From NCBI GenBank assembly GCA_031551355.1, contig JAVBNT010000013.1, forward strand, positions 1-21,843: a stretch of DNA of 21,843 nt. The letters are read 5' to 3'. Origin of the DNA: JAVBNT01 sp031551355 (GTDB taxonomy: Bacteria; Vulcanimicrobiota; CADAWZ01). The position numbers and the translations under genes were made by a program. Shown in pieces: positions 1 through 8,207 of this stretch (its first letter is position 1; the number at the start of each line of letters is the position of its first letter). A model generated the notes under the pieces. It was given only the letters and a program-made list of their open reading frames with translations. It was not told the origin of the DNA and did not search any database.

Positions 1-36
1 CTAAGTGGGCCTAGAAAGGCCCACTTAGCACGACAG
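1..36. repeat. Palindromic repeat, copy 1 (cut by window edge)
   Basis: Positions 1-28 form a hairpin with an 11-bp stem (CTAAGTGGGCC pairing with GGCCCACTTAG) and a six-base loop. The sequence continues with CACGACAG to 36. The same element, with both outer arms present, occurs at 21594-21637. This copy therefore probably starts about eight bases before the window. It lies downstream of the minus-strand pilus operon and could also act as its transcription end, but the bases that would follow on that strand are outside the window. Confidence 0.75.
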
Positions 37-119
37 CTCCTTTTTTGTTGACCAATGGAAATGTTCCTCACAGAGAATAGGAGAACACAGACAACGCTGC
101 AGTATGTTTTTTGCCGGTT

Positions 120-2339
120 CTACATAAGCTTATTATAATAAATTTCCTTAATTAGCGGCTTGGAACTCAAAGGAACAGACATAAAGTTTAGCTCTTCCGG
201 GTCATAATGAATTTTAAAATCGGAACAATTTTTTACATTTATATTGCCTTTGCCATTACCGCCGGGAATGCTGTCCTCACGCCCCGGATCACCGCCGAAA
301 GCGACAATTGCCCCATCCAGAGAAAAGTTACCGCCATCCGCGTTAGCCGTAAAATTGTCCCAGGTGTATATAACCCCCCTAAAACATGAAGGAACAGGCG
401 GAGAGACTTTGGGCTCGGAGGACACATTAATAGAAACGATGGCAAATGTGTTTTTGTCATAAGTACAGTAGGAATTATGTTTTACAGAACTCAAAACAAT
501 ACTTTGGGCTTCAGATTCAACATATCCTAACGATTTTAGAACACTGGCAAGGGTACCGGAAACAGTCTCTTCTCCATCAGCTTTGGAATAAGAAACGTTC
601 TTACTCAACGCTTTATTGACGATGGCATTATAGCTTGTTCCGCTCTCCGAGGTAATCGCCTGTGCGATCACGTCAGTAACGATGTCAAAATTTCTCTTTG
701 CAGAAATATATTTGAGTTCAACCGACCCCTTGGCATAAATAGCGATATGGCTTGGTTCTTCGAAAGCATTATCAACGCCGCTGCCGGCCTCGAAAGAAAC
801 GGTATCCCCAACAATAAGCCTGCCTTTTCCCGTAACCAGGCCCCTGACGATAACAGCTCCATCGGATTTTACCGTCGGCAATGTTGATTTGCCTTCCGGA
901 TCTAAATTACCCAGGAATCCTTCTGTAGCCCATTGAAATCCTGATTCCGGCGTATCAGAAGACGGCGCAGGCTCAAAAAATAAACGCGGCCTGACACTGG
1001 AAGTCGGCCGAAACCCGCCGGCACCGTCAGACTCAATCGCCAGCAACTGCAGACCCGAGGCGATAGTCTTGTTATTGCCGGAGACAGGATCTGTCTCGAT
1101 ATCGTCTTTTATGAGTGCGCTTCCCATTATCTGCAAGCATGGGTTGCCGGCGCCGTCTTTGTCAACTTTAAAAACACCGCTTCCCTCTATCGGATTCTTA
1201 TCAGCAAGCATTTGCTGAGTAACTGAGTAAAGCTTGGAGTCAGCCTCAACTTCTCCGTTCAAGCTCAGGAAAGATTCTTTGAAATGGTACAATTTTGGTT
1301 CGCTGGAACCGGGGGTAACAACAAAAACATAGGAACCGGGTGAAATTAATGTCGCTTTATCATTGTCCGGATTCCCATCATCCGCCGATGTCTCCAAATC
1401 CGCAACCGTCTCCTCCATCTTGCTCCATGGTATGCGCGGATAATTGGGTGTTCCTCTCAATTTTTCCAAAAGCATGTGCTTTTTTCGCCGCAGACCGGAA
1501 ACAGTTGTAAGATCCTCGCCAAAAAAATTACATGAAGTGCGGTAAAAGAGAGTACCGTCTTCCAAGGTCGATGAAATACCGTCACCCGTAAACTCCCTGT
1601 CCCTGGTAAGACTAAAAGACCCGTTAGTATAAACACTGGGACGGGAGCCGTTGATCTGTGAAATATTAAAAGTTGAATTAGCTCCCTCAAGAGAAACGTC
1701 TATATCGCCGCCGGCATACATTGCCGCATCGAAGCCGCCCGAAGTCGTCGCCTGCCACATTTTTTCCAGAACGCATCTTTGAATCCCGGATCTGGCGTCA
1801 ACAGCCACATACACACCGGACTGTACGAGCGAGACAACATGCGACGGTGAGCTCGCAGAAACAAGTTCCGCTATTTCCGATGACGCAGTTGAACCCCAAT
1901 TATTAATGGAATAATAGTTTAAAGGATTGGAATTGGCATCCCTTGACAGTTGGCCAGGTACGATTGTATACACACTAGAGGCAGGCGATATCCTGCCGGC
2001 AGTCCTTGAGAACGCGATATAAAACTCGCAGTCAAGTTCCTCCGACACTCCTCTGACGACAATAATACCGTTGGCATCGGGCGTTTCGGTAACGACATAT
2101 TTACCAAAAACAGTCTGAGCTTCAAGTCCTTCCAAAGGCCATTTTATATTTTTATCCAGCCTGTACCTTACATAATCCAAACCGGACATAGCAGCCCAGT
2201 AGGCCCTGGTGTCTCCGGCAATTTTTTTCGTTAAAAACGTGGTGTTCTGCATGGAAAAAATAGCCGCAGTCAAAAAGATTGTCACAAACGCCATAGAAAC
2301 TATAACATAAAAAACAAGTATGCCCCTATTATGCCTCAT
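120..2339 (-). CDS. Large PilX-like minor pilin / secretion-associated surface protein
   Basis: The predicted protein has 739 residues. A short charged N-terminus is followed by a single hydrophobic helix at about residues 8-30. After it comes a stretch ending AYWAAMSGLDYVRYRL, which matches the pattern after the membrane helix in PilX/GspK-type minor pilins (Ala-rich, AxSGL). The canonical prepilin Glu+5 is missing, as in many PilX-like proteins. The rest is a long, presumably extracytoplasmic region without a domain I can name. It includes Gly/Val-rich stretches (GAVIVRGLVTGKGRLIVGD and a GVIYTWDNF...LDGAIVAFGG stretch near the C-terminus) of the kind seen in such proteins. A strong ribosome site, GGAGG, sits eight bases before the ATG. 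The gene follows the prepilin gene by 14 bases and is last in the operon. Its likely role is as a tip or minor component of the fibre; the PilX assignment rests on the N-terminus only. Confidence 0.7.
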   Translation of the reverse strand: MRHNRGILVFYVIVSMAFVTIFLTAAIFSMQNTTFLTKKIAGDTRAYWAAMSGLDYVRYRLDKNIKWPLEGLEAQTVFGKYVVTETPDANGIIVVRGVSEELDCEFYIAFSRTAGRISPASSVYTIVPGQLSRDANSNPLNYYSINNWGSTASSEIAELVSASSPSHVVSLVQSGVYVAVDARSGIQRCVLEKMWQATTSGGFDAAMYAGGDIDVSLEGANSTFNISQINGSRPSVYTNGSFSLTRDREFTGDGISSTLEDGTLFYRTSCNFFGEDLTTVSGLRRKKHMLLEKLRGTPNYPRIPWSKMEETVADLETSADDGNPDNDKATLISPGSYVFVVTPGSSEPKLYHFKESFLSLNGEVEADSKLYSVTQQMLADKNPIEGSGVFKVDKDGAGNPCLQIMGSALIKDDIETDPVSGNNKTIASGLQLLAIESDGAGGFRPTSSVRPRLFFEPAPSSDTPESGFQWATEGFLGNLDPEGKSTLPTVKSDGAVIVRGLVTGKGRLIVGDTVSFEAGSGVDNAFEEPSHIAIYAKGSVELKYISAKRNFDIVTDVIAQAITSESGTSYNAIVNKALSKNVSYSKADGEETVSGTLASVLKSLGYVESEAQSIVLSSVKHNSYCTYDKNTFAIVSINVSSEPKVSPPVPSCFRGVIYTWDNFTANADGGNFSLDGAIVAFGGDPGREDSIPGGNGKGNINVKNCSDFKIHYDPEELNFMSVPLSSKPLIKEIYYNKLM

Positions 2340-2353
2340 AGCTGTTTCCTCCG

Positions 2354-3118
2354 TTATAAGTTTTTATTAACTGTTCTCCAGCGTAGTATTTCCAGGTAAG
2401 GAAGCAAATTCTCAGTCCGATCCGTTAAATTTATATTTCCGACAGCGATATTTTTTCTGGCTTCCTTCTCCTTTAGTGCAGTGATCTCAAAAAAGACGGA
2501 ACCGCGTATATATTCAACCTGCAAATCAACAATATTTTCCGCCACCCTATTCTTGCGCAAAAAAGATGTCTTTTCCATTTCAGGATAAAAATTGTCACCG
2601 GGCGGTTTTATAAAGTTCTCTATACTTGATATTATATCATTAATTCCCTTGTCTACGGAAGCAGGATCAAGTGATTTCATACGGTGTTCGGTTCTCATCA
2701 GGATTTTATGAGGACAGTTATCGGCGCTGCTGCAGGGATCATTTGCCGGTCTTATAAGATAATACAGAACGACTTTATTCCATATCGGCGAACCGGTCGA
2801 ATCGGCGAGAATCCTCTTGTCGCTTGATGCGCTTGTATAAAGGAACCAGCGGCTGGGATAACATGGATTTACGTCTTTTTCACCGTAGAAATCAAAATAA
2901 TCGGTGCTGGAAAGGGATAAATCGTCGTTTATGGATTTATAGGCCTTTAAAAAGTTTATATTTATATCCGAACGGACATCCTGTTTATTCCAAATCCTGA
3001 AAAAAACATTTATACAGTTAAACAGAATAATCGTGGCAACAGAAAAAATCGCTACCGCGAGAACCGCCTCAACGAGCGAAAAGCCCTTGGAACCGATGAC
3101 ACTTTTTTTTTCGGACAT
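2354..3118 (-). CDS. Prepilin-type N-terminal methylation domain protein
   Basis: This is a 254-residue protein with a classic type III (prepilin) leader. A short positively charged segment ends in GSKG, cleavage would fall before FSLVEAVLAVAIF, Glu is at +5, and a hydrophobic helix of about 20 residues follows. Prepilin peptidase would cleave and methylate it, after which it would join a pilus or pseudopilus. The length suits a minor pseudopilin such as GspJ/PilW; the C-terminal two thirds is not diagnostic. I chose the ATG at 3118 over a GTG at 3124 because GGTGAG lies eight bases before the ATG and only two before the GTG. The start lies just after the stop codon of the upstream prepilin gene, which implies coupled translation. 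Confidence 0.8.
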   Translation of the reverse strand: MSEKKSVIGSKGFSLVEAVLAVAIFSVATIILFNCINVFFRIWNKQDVRSDININFLKAYKSINDDLSLSSTDYFDFYGEKDVNPCYPSRWFLYTSASSDKRILADSTGSPIWNKVVLYYLIRPANDPCSSADNCPHKILMRTEHRMKSLDPASVDKGINDIISSIENFIKPPGDNFYPEMEKTSFLRKNRVAENIVDLQVEYIRGSVFFEITALKEKEARKNIAVGNINLTDRTENLLPYLEILRWRTVNKNL

Positions 3119-3120
3119 AG

Positions 3121-3561
3121 TCACAACTCACCGGCTTTTTTTGCCGCCCCCCATACAACAGTGGAAATGGGTACTTTCAAATGCTGTTCCTCCATCGAAT
3201 TCTCTTTATGTGCATCCCACGAAACAACAGCGGAAACTTCATAAAGACCCTCGCCGTAAAAATTGTTATCAGATACTTTTTTAACGGATATTTCGTAAAA
3301 ATAGTCGGTTTTACCATAAGTAAGGACACCGTCCTCATGAGTTGTCAAGGAATATCTGTTTTCCAATAAATATGATTCAACTAAAGACGAAGCAACAATA
3401 TAGCCGTGGGAATGGTCTATAGAACGGTTTGTAGCTTTTAAAAGCATAGAAATAACGCCGATCACTCCAAAGATAACGAGGTTGATCAAAAACAAAGCCA
3501 CAACAAGCTCCAGAAAGCTAAGACCCCTCTTTTTTTTAAACATGGCAAAAACCCATTTCAA
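3121..3561 (-). CDS. Prepilin-like pseudopilin
   Basis: This small protein (146 residues from this start) has a prepilin leader, KKKRG, followed by LSFLELVVALFLINLVIFGV. Cleavage would follow the Gly. Glu is at +5, but +1 is Leu rather than the usual Phe/Met. A second ATG at 3543 would give a more typical seven-residue leader; neither start has a clear ribosome site. The soluble part is short, as in minor pseudopilins such as GspI/GspH or PilV. It sits between the PilC/GspF-like gene and the next prepilin gene, so it probably forms part of the same fibre. The family is secure from the N-terminus; the exact subunit is not. Confidence 0.75.
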   Translation of the reverse strand: MKWVFAMFKKKRGLSFLELVVALFLINLVIFGVIGVISMLLKATNRSIDHSHGYIVASSLVESYLLENRYSLTTHEDGVLTYGKTDYFYEISVKKVSDNNFYGEGLYEVSAVVSWDAHKENSMEEQHLKVPISTVVWGAAKKAGEL

Positions 3562-3579
3562 AAGAATCAGTCAAAAAAA

Positions 3580-4824
3580 CTAAGTCCCAAATTGTTGTAT
3601 AACCTGATAAAGGGGCAGCATGATCGCCATCATAATCGACAAAACAAAAACACTCATCAAAACAATCATTATCGGTTCTATCATCGTTATCAGTTTCTGC
3701 AGGCTGCTGCTAAGTTCCATTTCAAACAAATTTGAAGCATCTTTCAGGCAGGCACCGATATCCCCGGTAGCCTCACCGGCGGCAATCATTTGAACGGCGC
3801 TTGAAGGTAAAAGTCTCGTTGCATTAAGAGCTTCAGTCAAAAACTCTCCCTGCTCAACAGCATCCATCAGCGGATAAATAAGTTTCTGTTCCATAAAACT
3901 GTTACTGCAAATTTTTCCGGTTATGAAAATAGCCTCCTGAACAGGAACATTGTATTTCAAAAGTAATCCAAGCGACCTGCAGAATCTCTCGGAATATACG
4001 GTTCTGTTTATATGGCCGAATAAGGGCAGCCTGAGTTTTATATGGTCATAGTTATACTTGCCGACCGGCGTCTGTATATAATTGGTAAACTGGTAAAAAA
4101 TAAAACCCGCAATTAAAACGGTTAAGACGACAAAATACGGATTACAGACATAATCCATCACGGTCATAAGGACTCTGGTTATCAGGGGCAAAGTAACATC
4201 CAGCTCGGAAATAATTCCCACAATTTTCGGCAGCACAAAAATAAAAAGAGCCAGATTCAGAAGAAACGCCGTCGCAAATGTAAATAACGGATATGTAATT
4301 GCAGCAATAACCTTTTTTCTTATAGTAATCTCTTTTTCCATGTCATCGGCAAGAGAGTCAAACGCTTCTTTTAAAGTTCCGGTGCTGAGCCCAAGCGCAA
4401 CAAGACCGCGGTAATGAACCGAAAAAACATGCGGAAACTCTTCCATAACTTTATCCGGCCTGCGGCCTTCCGAAAGCCCGTTATACAAAGCAAGAAATGG
4501 TTCTCTTAGAGGGTAATTGCGTTCCGCTGAATTTATAAGAATATGAAACGAATTCACCAGTGTAATTCCGGCACCGAGCAATGTTGAGATCTGCTTTGTG
4601 GCAATAGCCAGATCCTGATAATAATTTTTCTTTTTAAACAAATCTTTTACATTTGAAGATAAACGCTCAACCTTATAAGTTGAGGGAGATGTTTCGGTAA
4701 CGGAAATAATGGAATAACCCTTAATAAGTAAATTATCAACCAGATCCTGCTGGGCAGGAGCTTCTCTGACAATTTTTACTTTCTTGCCGTCCGGAGTTAC
4801 AACGTGTACTAAAAAATCAGGCAT
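3580..4824 (-). CDS. Type II secretion / type IV pilus inner-membrane platform protein (GspF/PilC family)
   Basis: The product is 414 residues, the usual length for GspF/PilC. It has two repeated T2SSF domains at about residues 75-197 and 277-399 and three hydrophobic segments near 176-198, 228-246 and 382-405. The second domain carries the family motif GEATG at 350-354. An N-terminal region of about 60 residues precedes the first domain, as in PilC. These proteins sit in the inner membrane and link the assembly ATPase to the growing (pseudo)pilus. It is first in a minus-strand operon with two prepilins and a PilX-like protein. No assembly ATPase (PilB/GspE), PilT, secretin or prepilin peptidase gene is in the window. 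The ribosome site is weak. A candidate promoter with a perfect TATAAT lies about 50 bases upstream. Confidence 0.92.
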   Translation of the reverse strand: MPDFLVHVVTPDGKKVKIVREAPAQQDLVDNLLIKGYSIISVTETSPSTYKVERLSSNVKDLFKKKNYYQDLAIATKQISTLLGAGITLVNSFHILINSAERNYPLREPFLALYNGLSEGRRPDKVMEEFPHVFSVHYRGLVALGLSTGTLKEAFDSLADDMEKEITIRKKVIAAITYPLFTFATAFLLNLALFIFVLPKIVGIISELDVTLPLITRVLMTVMDYVCNPYFVVLTVLIAGFIFYQFTNYIQTPVGKYNYDHIKLRLPLFGHINRTVYSERFCRSLGLLLKYNVPVQEAIFITGKICSNSFMEQKLIYPLMDAVEQGEFLTEALNATRLLPSSAVQMIAAGEATGDIGACLKDASNLFEMELSSSLQKLITMIEPIMIVLMSVFVLSIMMAIMLPLYQVIQQFGT

Positions 4825-4870
4825 AAAACACCATCTACAAAGTTTATAGAATAAAGTAATTCCACTATAA

Positions 4871-4899
4871 ATTATAGCAGCAAATTAATAACTTTGGAA
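4871..4899 (-). promoter_or_regulatory. Candidate promoter of the pilus operon
   Basis: On the minus strand a perfect -10 box TATAAT (4871-4876) is preceded by a 17-base spacer and a weak -35 TTCCAA (4894-4899). It lies about 47 bases upstream of the platform-protein start codon. The -10 sits within the near-perfect palindrome CTATAAATTATAG, so orientation rests on gene position. Confidence 0.45.
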
Positions 4900-4994
4900 T
4901 CTTCTTCAAAAGAAAAAATCATCCTGTTTTATTTCACAATAAAAATTAATTAACAATGAGTTTATCACAGATAAAAATCAAGTCATTACTGCAT

Positions 4995-5026
4995 TTGACG
5001 CTATTAAAGGATTTCGCATTTATATT
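4995..5026 (+). promoter_or_regulatory. Candidate promoter of the SsnA gene
   Basis: A good -35 box TTGACG (4995-5000) is followed after 18-20 bases by TTTATATT, a mediocre -10. It lies about 50 bases before the aminohydrolase start codon in the divergent intergenic region. No riboswitch or operator is obvious in 4825-5076. Confidence 0.35.
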
Positions 5027-5076
5027 TAGAAGTTAAGAAATTCCGAACAACTAATTGTAATACACAGGAGGATATA

Positions 5077-6417
5077 ATGAGTTCAACCATGCTTATAAAA
5101 AACGGAACATTGCTCACAATGGCCGCTAATATGGAATTAATCGAAGACGGAGCCGTCTATATCAAAAACGGTATCATTGAAGATTACGGAAAAGCTTCCG
5201 ATGTCGAAAAAAGAAACGATAAAGCCGAAAAAATAATCGACGCCGGCGGCAGATTCATTATGCCGGGGCTGATCAACGCCCATATGCATCTTTACAGCAC
5301 ATTTGCCAGAGGCATGTCCATACCGGGCGAACCGGCTTCAAACTTCACGGAAATTCTTGAAAGACTCTGGTGGAAACTTGACAAGAAACTGACGATTGAA
5401 GACTGCTATTACAGTGCGGCAATGCCGATGATAGACTGCATCAGAAAAGGCGTAACCACAATCATCGACCATCACGCCAGCCCGTTTGCAATTACCGGCA
5501 GCCTCGATGAAAACGAAAAGGCCGCCAGAGACATAGGAATCAGGGGCAGTTTCTGCTATGAACTTTCCGACAGAGACGGAATGGCGATCAGAGACGAGGG
5601 TATTGCCGAAAACCTGAGATTTGCCAAAAAATGCCAACAGATGAACGACAGCCAAATCAAGGGAATGTTCGGTCTCCATGCCGCGTTCACCCTTTCCGAT
5701 GAAAGCCTTGACAAAGCAAAAGCCGCCGAATCGGAAGTAAACTGCGGTTTCCACGTTCACACCGCCGAAGATCAGGCCGACGTCGACTACAACCTGCAGC
5801 ACCACAACCTGCGCGTTGTTGAAAGACTGGAAAAGCATAATCTTCTCGGTTCTAAATCACTGGCCATTCACTGCGTACACATCAATGAAAAAGAAATGGA
5901 TATCCTGAAAAAGACTGACACCGCTGTTGTTCACAATCCTTATTCCAATATGGGCAATGCCGTCGGTGTGGCTCCGGTGCTGGAAATGCTTGCCAAAGGC
6001 ATCGTCGTCGGTATGGGAACGGACGGATACCACTGCGACATTTTTGAATCATTCAAAATCGCCAACGTCCTCCACAAGATCACCAAAAGAGATCCCAGAG
6101 TCAGTTGGGGAGAACCGGCACAGATGGCATTCTTCAACAACACGGAAATTGCCAAACGCCAGTTCGGCCTGCCGCTCGGCGTAATCGCCAAAGGCGCCGG
6201 CGGAGATGTCATTCTCGTTGAATACACTCCTCCGACACCTGTAACGGCCGGCAATATCTTCGGCCACATGCACTTCGGAATGGGCGCCGCCGGCGTACAC
6301 ACCGTAGTTGCCAACGGCAAAGTGCTGATGGAGAACAGGCAGCTTGTCGGTTTTGACGAACAGAAAATCGCCGCCAAATCAAGAGAACTGGCAGTAAAAC
6401 TCTGGCAGCGCCTCTAA
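5077..6417 (+). CDS. ssnA: Putative aminohydrolase SsnA (amidohydrolase superfamily)
   Basis: The product is 446 residues, close to the usual SsnA length of about 440. The amidohydrolase metal motif HxH is seen at His69/His71 (LINAHMHLYSTFARGMS). Further ligand or catalytic candidates are His228 and Glu231 in HVHTAEDQ, His265/His268 in AIHCVHIN, and Asp316 in GMGTDGYHCD. This arrangement matches the metal-dependent deaminases (guanine, cytosine and chlorohydrolase type). SsnA is usually linked to purine or other N-heterocycle catabolism together with selenium-dependent molybdenum hydroxylases; none of those partners is present here, and the true substrate is not known to me. A perfect AGGAGG stands five bases before the ATG and a terminator follows the stop, so it is probably transcribed alone. 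Codon use is GC-richer than the flanking accessory genes. Confidence 0.88.
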   Translation: MSSTMLIKNGTLLTMAANMELIEDGAVYIKNGIIEDYGKASDVEKRNDKAEKIIDAGGRFIMPGLINAHMHLYSTFARGMSIPGEPASNFTEILERLWWKLDKKLTIEDCYYSAAMPMIDCIRKGVTTIIDHHASPFAITGSLDENEKAARDIGIRGSFCYELSDRDGMAIRDEGIAENLRFAKKCQQMNDSQIKGMFGLHAAFTLSDESLDKAKAAESEVNCGFHVHTAEDQADVDYNLQHHNLRVVERLEKHNLLGSKSLAIHCVHINEKEMDILKKTDTAVVHNPYSNMGNAVGVAPVLEMLAKGIVVGMGTDGYHCDIFESFKIANVLHKITKRDPRVSWGEPAQMAFFNNTEIAKRQFGLPLGVIAKGAGGDVILVEYTPPTPVTAGNIFGHMHFGMGAAGVHTVVANGKVLMENRQLVGFDEQKIAAKSRELAVKLWQRL

Positions 6418-6433
6418 ATTACAGGGCAGAAAC

Positions 6434-6466
6434 AAAAGGCCGTCTTAATGAAGATGGCCTTTTTTA
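6434..6466 (+). terminator. Rho-independent terminator after ssnA
   Basis: A 13-bp stem, AAAAGGCCGTCTT pairing with AAGATGGCCTTTT (one G-T pair), encloses the loop AATG and is followed by a run of T. It begins 16 bases after the ssnA stop codon. Confidence 0.9.
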
Positions 6467-6557
6467 ATTGTAAAAAACAACGGGTGCTTTTCATCTATTG
6501 TGGTGAGGCGTTCCGCTGCTGCAATGTCATTAAGTTAAGATTTTAACTTGCCATATT

Positions 6558-6639
6558 TGTCATTGCGAGAAGGCCACCGACGAAGCAATCCAGAAAAATA
6601 AATGCCTGGATTGCCACGCCTTACAGGCTCGCAATGACG
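6558..6639. repeat. Dispersed palindromic repeat (TCATTGCGAG ... CTCGCAATGA type)
   Basis: Outer arms GTCATTGCGAG (6559-6569) and CTCGCAATGAC (6628-6638) are perfect inverted copies. Inner arms GCAATCCAG and CTGGATTGC also pair. This is a widespread kind of intergenic repeat in bacterial genomes. A related half-copy lies at 13531-13562, just before the TerB-domain gene. The rest of 6467-6823 holds no gene that I can support. Confidence 0.8.
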
Positions 6640-6823
6640 CGTAGAGCGATCTGTTTACACAATTTATATATAGTCTAAAACACAATTTATATCAACTTAA
6701 TCACATTGTCAGCCACTGAGCTATTGCGCACAAAAAAGGCGCCGCAATCCGGTATTTTACTTTATAGAACTACTTTGTTGTTACCGGTTTATAAAAATTA
6801 TTTTAGCAATCCACAAAAAGAAC

Positions 6824-6852
6824 TGGACAATTGTTCCTATTTATGATAAAAT
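6824..6852 (+). promoter_or_regulatory. Promoter of tRNA-Leu
   Basis: The -35 TGGACA (6824-6829) and -10 TAAAAT (6847-6852) each match five of six consensus bases, and the spacer is exactly 17 bases. The -10 ends 12 bases before the mature tRNA, so transcription would start within a few bases of its 5' end. Confidence 0.85.
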
Positions 6853-6864
6853 ACATCCTTGAAA

Positions 6865-6947
6865 GCGGGAGTGGCGGAACGGCAGACGCGCTAGGTTCAG
6901 GGTCTAGTGCCCGTACGGGTGTGTGGGTTCAAATCCCACCTCCCGCA
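6865..6947 (+). tRNA. tRNA-Leu, anticodon CAG
   Basis: The 83-nt sequence folds as a class II tRNA. The acceptor stem GCGGGAG pairs with CTCCCGC, with discriminator base A at 6947. The anticodon stem CTAGG/TCTAG encloses the loop TTCAGGG, giving anticodon CAG, which reads CUG. A long variable arm (TGCCCGTACGGGTGT region) follows, and the T arm is GTGGGTTCAAATCCCAC. The 3' CCA is not encoded: ATTT follows, so CCA must be added after transcription. It stands alone with its own promoter and terminator. An accessory region follows it, a common arrangement because tRNA genes are integration targets, but I saw no second copy of its 3' end. Confidence 0.96.
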
Positions 6948-6963
6948 TTTAAAATAAATATAC

Positions 6964-7016
6964 AATCCGAACCATTTGAGACAGACAAAAAATGTCGGCA
7001 AAAGGCTCGGATTTTT
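6964..7016 (+). terminator. Terminator after tRNA-Leu
   Basis: AATCCGA (6964-6970) pairs with TCGGATT (7007-7013), extended by a CC/GG pairing across one mismatch. A run of T follows. The long loop contains a smaller GACA/TGTC pairing. It starts 17 bases after the tRNA. Confidence 0.65.
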
Positions 7017-7114
7017 GCTTTCTCGTGAGATATTACCGGGGAAAAATTCAGTATACAGCCATTCTTTGAGGCTGCAAAGTGAACTGATGTTTTATAGGGA
7101 AAGGAAGCTTCACA

Positions 7115-7467
7115 GTGAAACCAAAAGAAATTTTGTTACAATTTGTCGATGCTTTTAACAGAGCCGACGCAGAAAAAATATCAAGTCTGTATGCGCTGGA
7201 CGCTGTTAGCCATCAGGTCGCCAATGAACCTGTTATCGGGAAAGCGGCAATAAAAGAAATGTTTGAAGCCGAATTTTCACAGGCTAAAATGACATTATCG
7301 TCGAGAATATCTTCGAAGACGGCGACTGGGCAATCATGGAATGGAAAGATCCACTGGGCTTAAGAGGCTGCGGATTTTTTCGGATAATTAACGGTAAAAT
7401 AGTATTCCAAAGAGGTTATTGGGATAAACTTTCATTCTTAAAACAGCACAATTTACCAATTGTATAG
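7115..7467 (+). pseudogene. NTF2/SnoaL-like protein gene with a frameshift
   Basis: The first part reads MKPKEILLQFVDAFNRADAEKISSLYA from a GTG start with GGAAG seven bases upstream. This is the opening helix pattern of SnoaL/NTF2-like small polyketide-cyclase-fold proteins. The open frame stops at 7363. After about 7292 the sequence clearly continues in another frame, with IIVENIFEDGDWAIMEW, then WKDPLGLRGCGFF, and on to a stop at 7465-7467. The whole span is 353 bases, one short of 118 codons, so loss of a single base near 7290-7294 explains it. The intact family member would be about 117 residues with an enzymatic or ligand-binding cone-shaped fold. It is either a recent pseudogene or a sequencing error; the downstream half is otherwise undamaged, so the lesion is recent or artefactual. 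Confidence 0.8.
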
Positions 7468-7509
7468 CAAAATAACCGTAACTCATCTAGTTAGGAAAGG
7501 AATCAAACA

Positions 7510-8184
7510 ATGTCCATTACTTTTGAAACACTTAAAAAAGACGAACAAATCTGCGCGTATATAAACGCCGGCAACGAATCCTTAAAAGCTCTTGGTTATA
7601 CGGAACATTCTTTTCCCCACCTGTTTCATACGGCGAAAACCGCCGCGTATCTGCTGAAAGAACTGGGTCATTCGGACAAGGATATTGAGCTGGCCAAAAT
7701 AGCCGGTCTGATGCATGATATCGGCAATATGACGAACCGCGTTCTGCACGCTCTGACCGGTGCGCAAACCACACGCGCCATTCTCGAACAGCGAGGCATG
7801 GATTATGCGGATATCGGCATCATCTGCAGCGCGATCGGCAATCACGATGAAGAAACAGGCCGCCCGGTTAATAACGTTTCGGCGGCCCTGATATTGGCCG
7901 ACAAGGCGGATGTGCGCCGCTCAAGAGTTCAGGAAAGAGATATGGACAAGATTCTTGCGGATATACATGACCGTGTAAACTATGCCGTCATAAGATCAAA
8001 CGTTACGGTAAAAACGAGAGAAACCGGTCCGGTGATACAATTGAGCCTGAATATTGACAACAATTTTTGCCAGGTTATTGATTATTTTGAAATATTTCTG
8101 ACGCGAATGTCGATGTGCCGCCGGGCAGCCGATTTCCTGGGAGCTGATTTTGAGCTGGTTATCAATGATTTAAAAATAATGTAA
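7510..8184 (+). CDS. HD-domain metal-dependent phosphohydrolase
   Basis: The product is 224 residues. HD-superfamily ligands are visible: His37/His40 in FPHLFHTAKT, the signature His69-Asp70 in GLMHDIGN, His112-Asp113 in AIGNHDEE, and a late Asp in LADKADVRR (Asp131). This H...HD...D layout binds one or two metal ions and usually hydrolyses phosphomonoesters or phosphodiesters of nucleotides. The substrate cannot be told from the sequence. The remaining 80 or so residues form a C-terminal part I do not recognise. The ribosome site GGAAAGGA precedes the ATG. The gene begins 42 bases after the damaged NTF2-like gene in the same direction and may share its transcript. Confidence 0.82.
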   Translation: MSITFETLKKDEQICAYINAGNESLKALGYTEHSFPHLFHTAKTAAYLLKELGHSDKDIELAKIAGLMHDIGNMTNRVLHALTGAQTTRAILEQRGMDYADIGIICSAIGNHDEETGRPVNNVSAALILADKADVRRSRVQERDMDKILADIHDRVNYAVIRSNVTVKTRETGPVIQLSLNIDNNFCQVIDYFEIFLTRMSMCRRAADFLGADFELVINDLKIM

Positions 8185-8207
8185 AAATATTTGTGGTTTA
8201 CGCAAAG

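Noticed and set aside
4825..5076. A riboswitch upstream of ssnA
   Set aside because: The gap is AT-rich without conserved purine-riboswitch-like stems or a terminator; only promoter-like boxes are visible.
5338..5838. A 166-codon minus-strand open frame inside ssnA
   Set aside because: It is a shadow of the strongly supported plus-strand gene, with no ribosome site and low-plausibility composition.
6928..6947. An attachment-site duplication of the tRNA 3' end
   Set aside because: I could not find a second copy of this 20-base sequence by eye anywhere in the window, and no integrase gene is present.
6831..7028. A 65-codon open frame across the tRNA region
   Set aside because: It runs through the tRNA-Leu gene and its terminator and has no ribosome site or protein-like composition.
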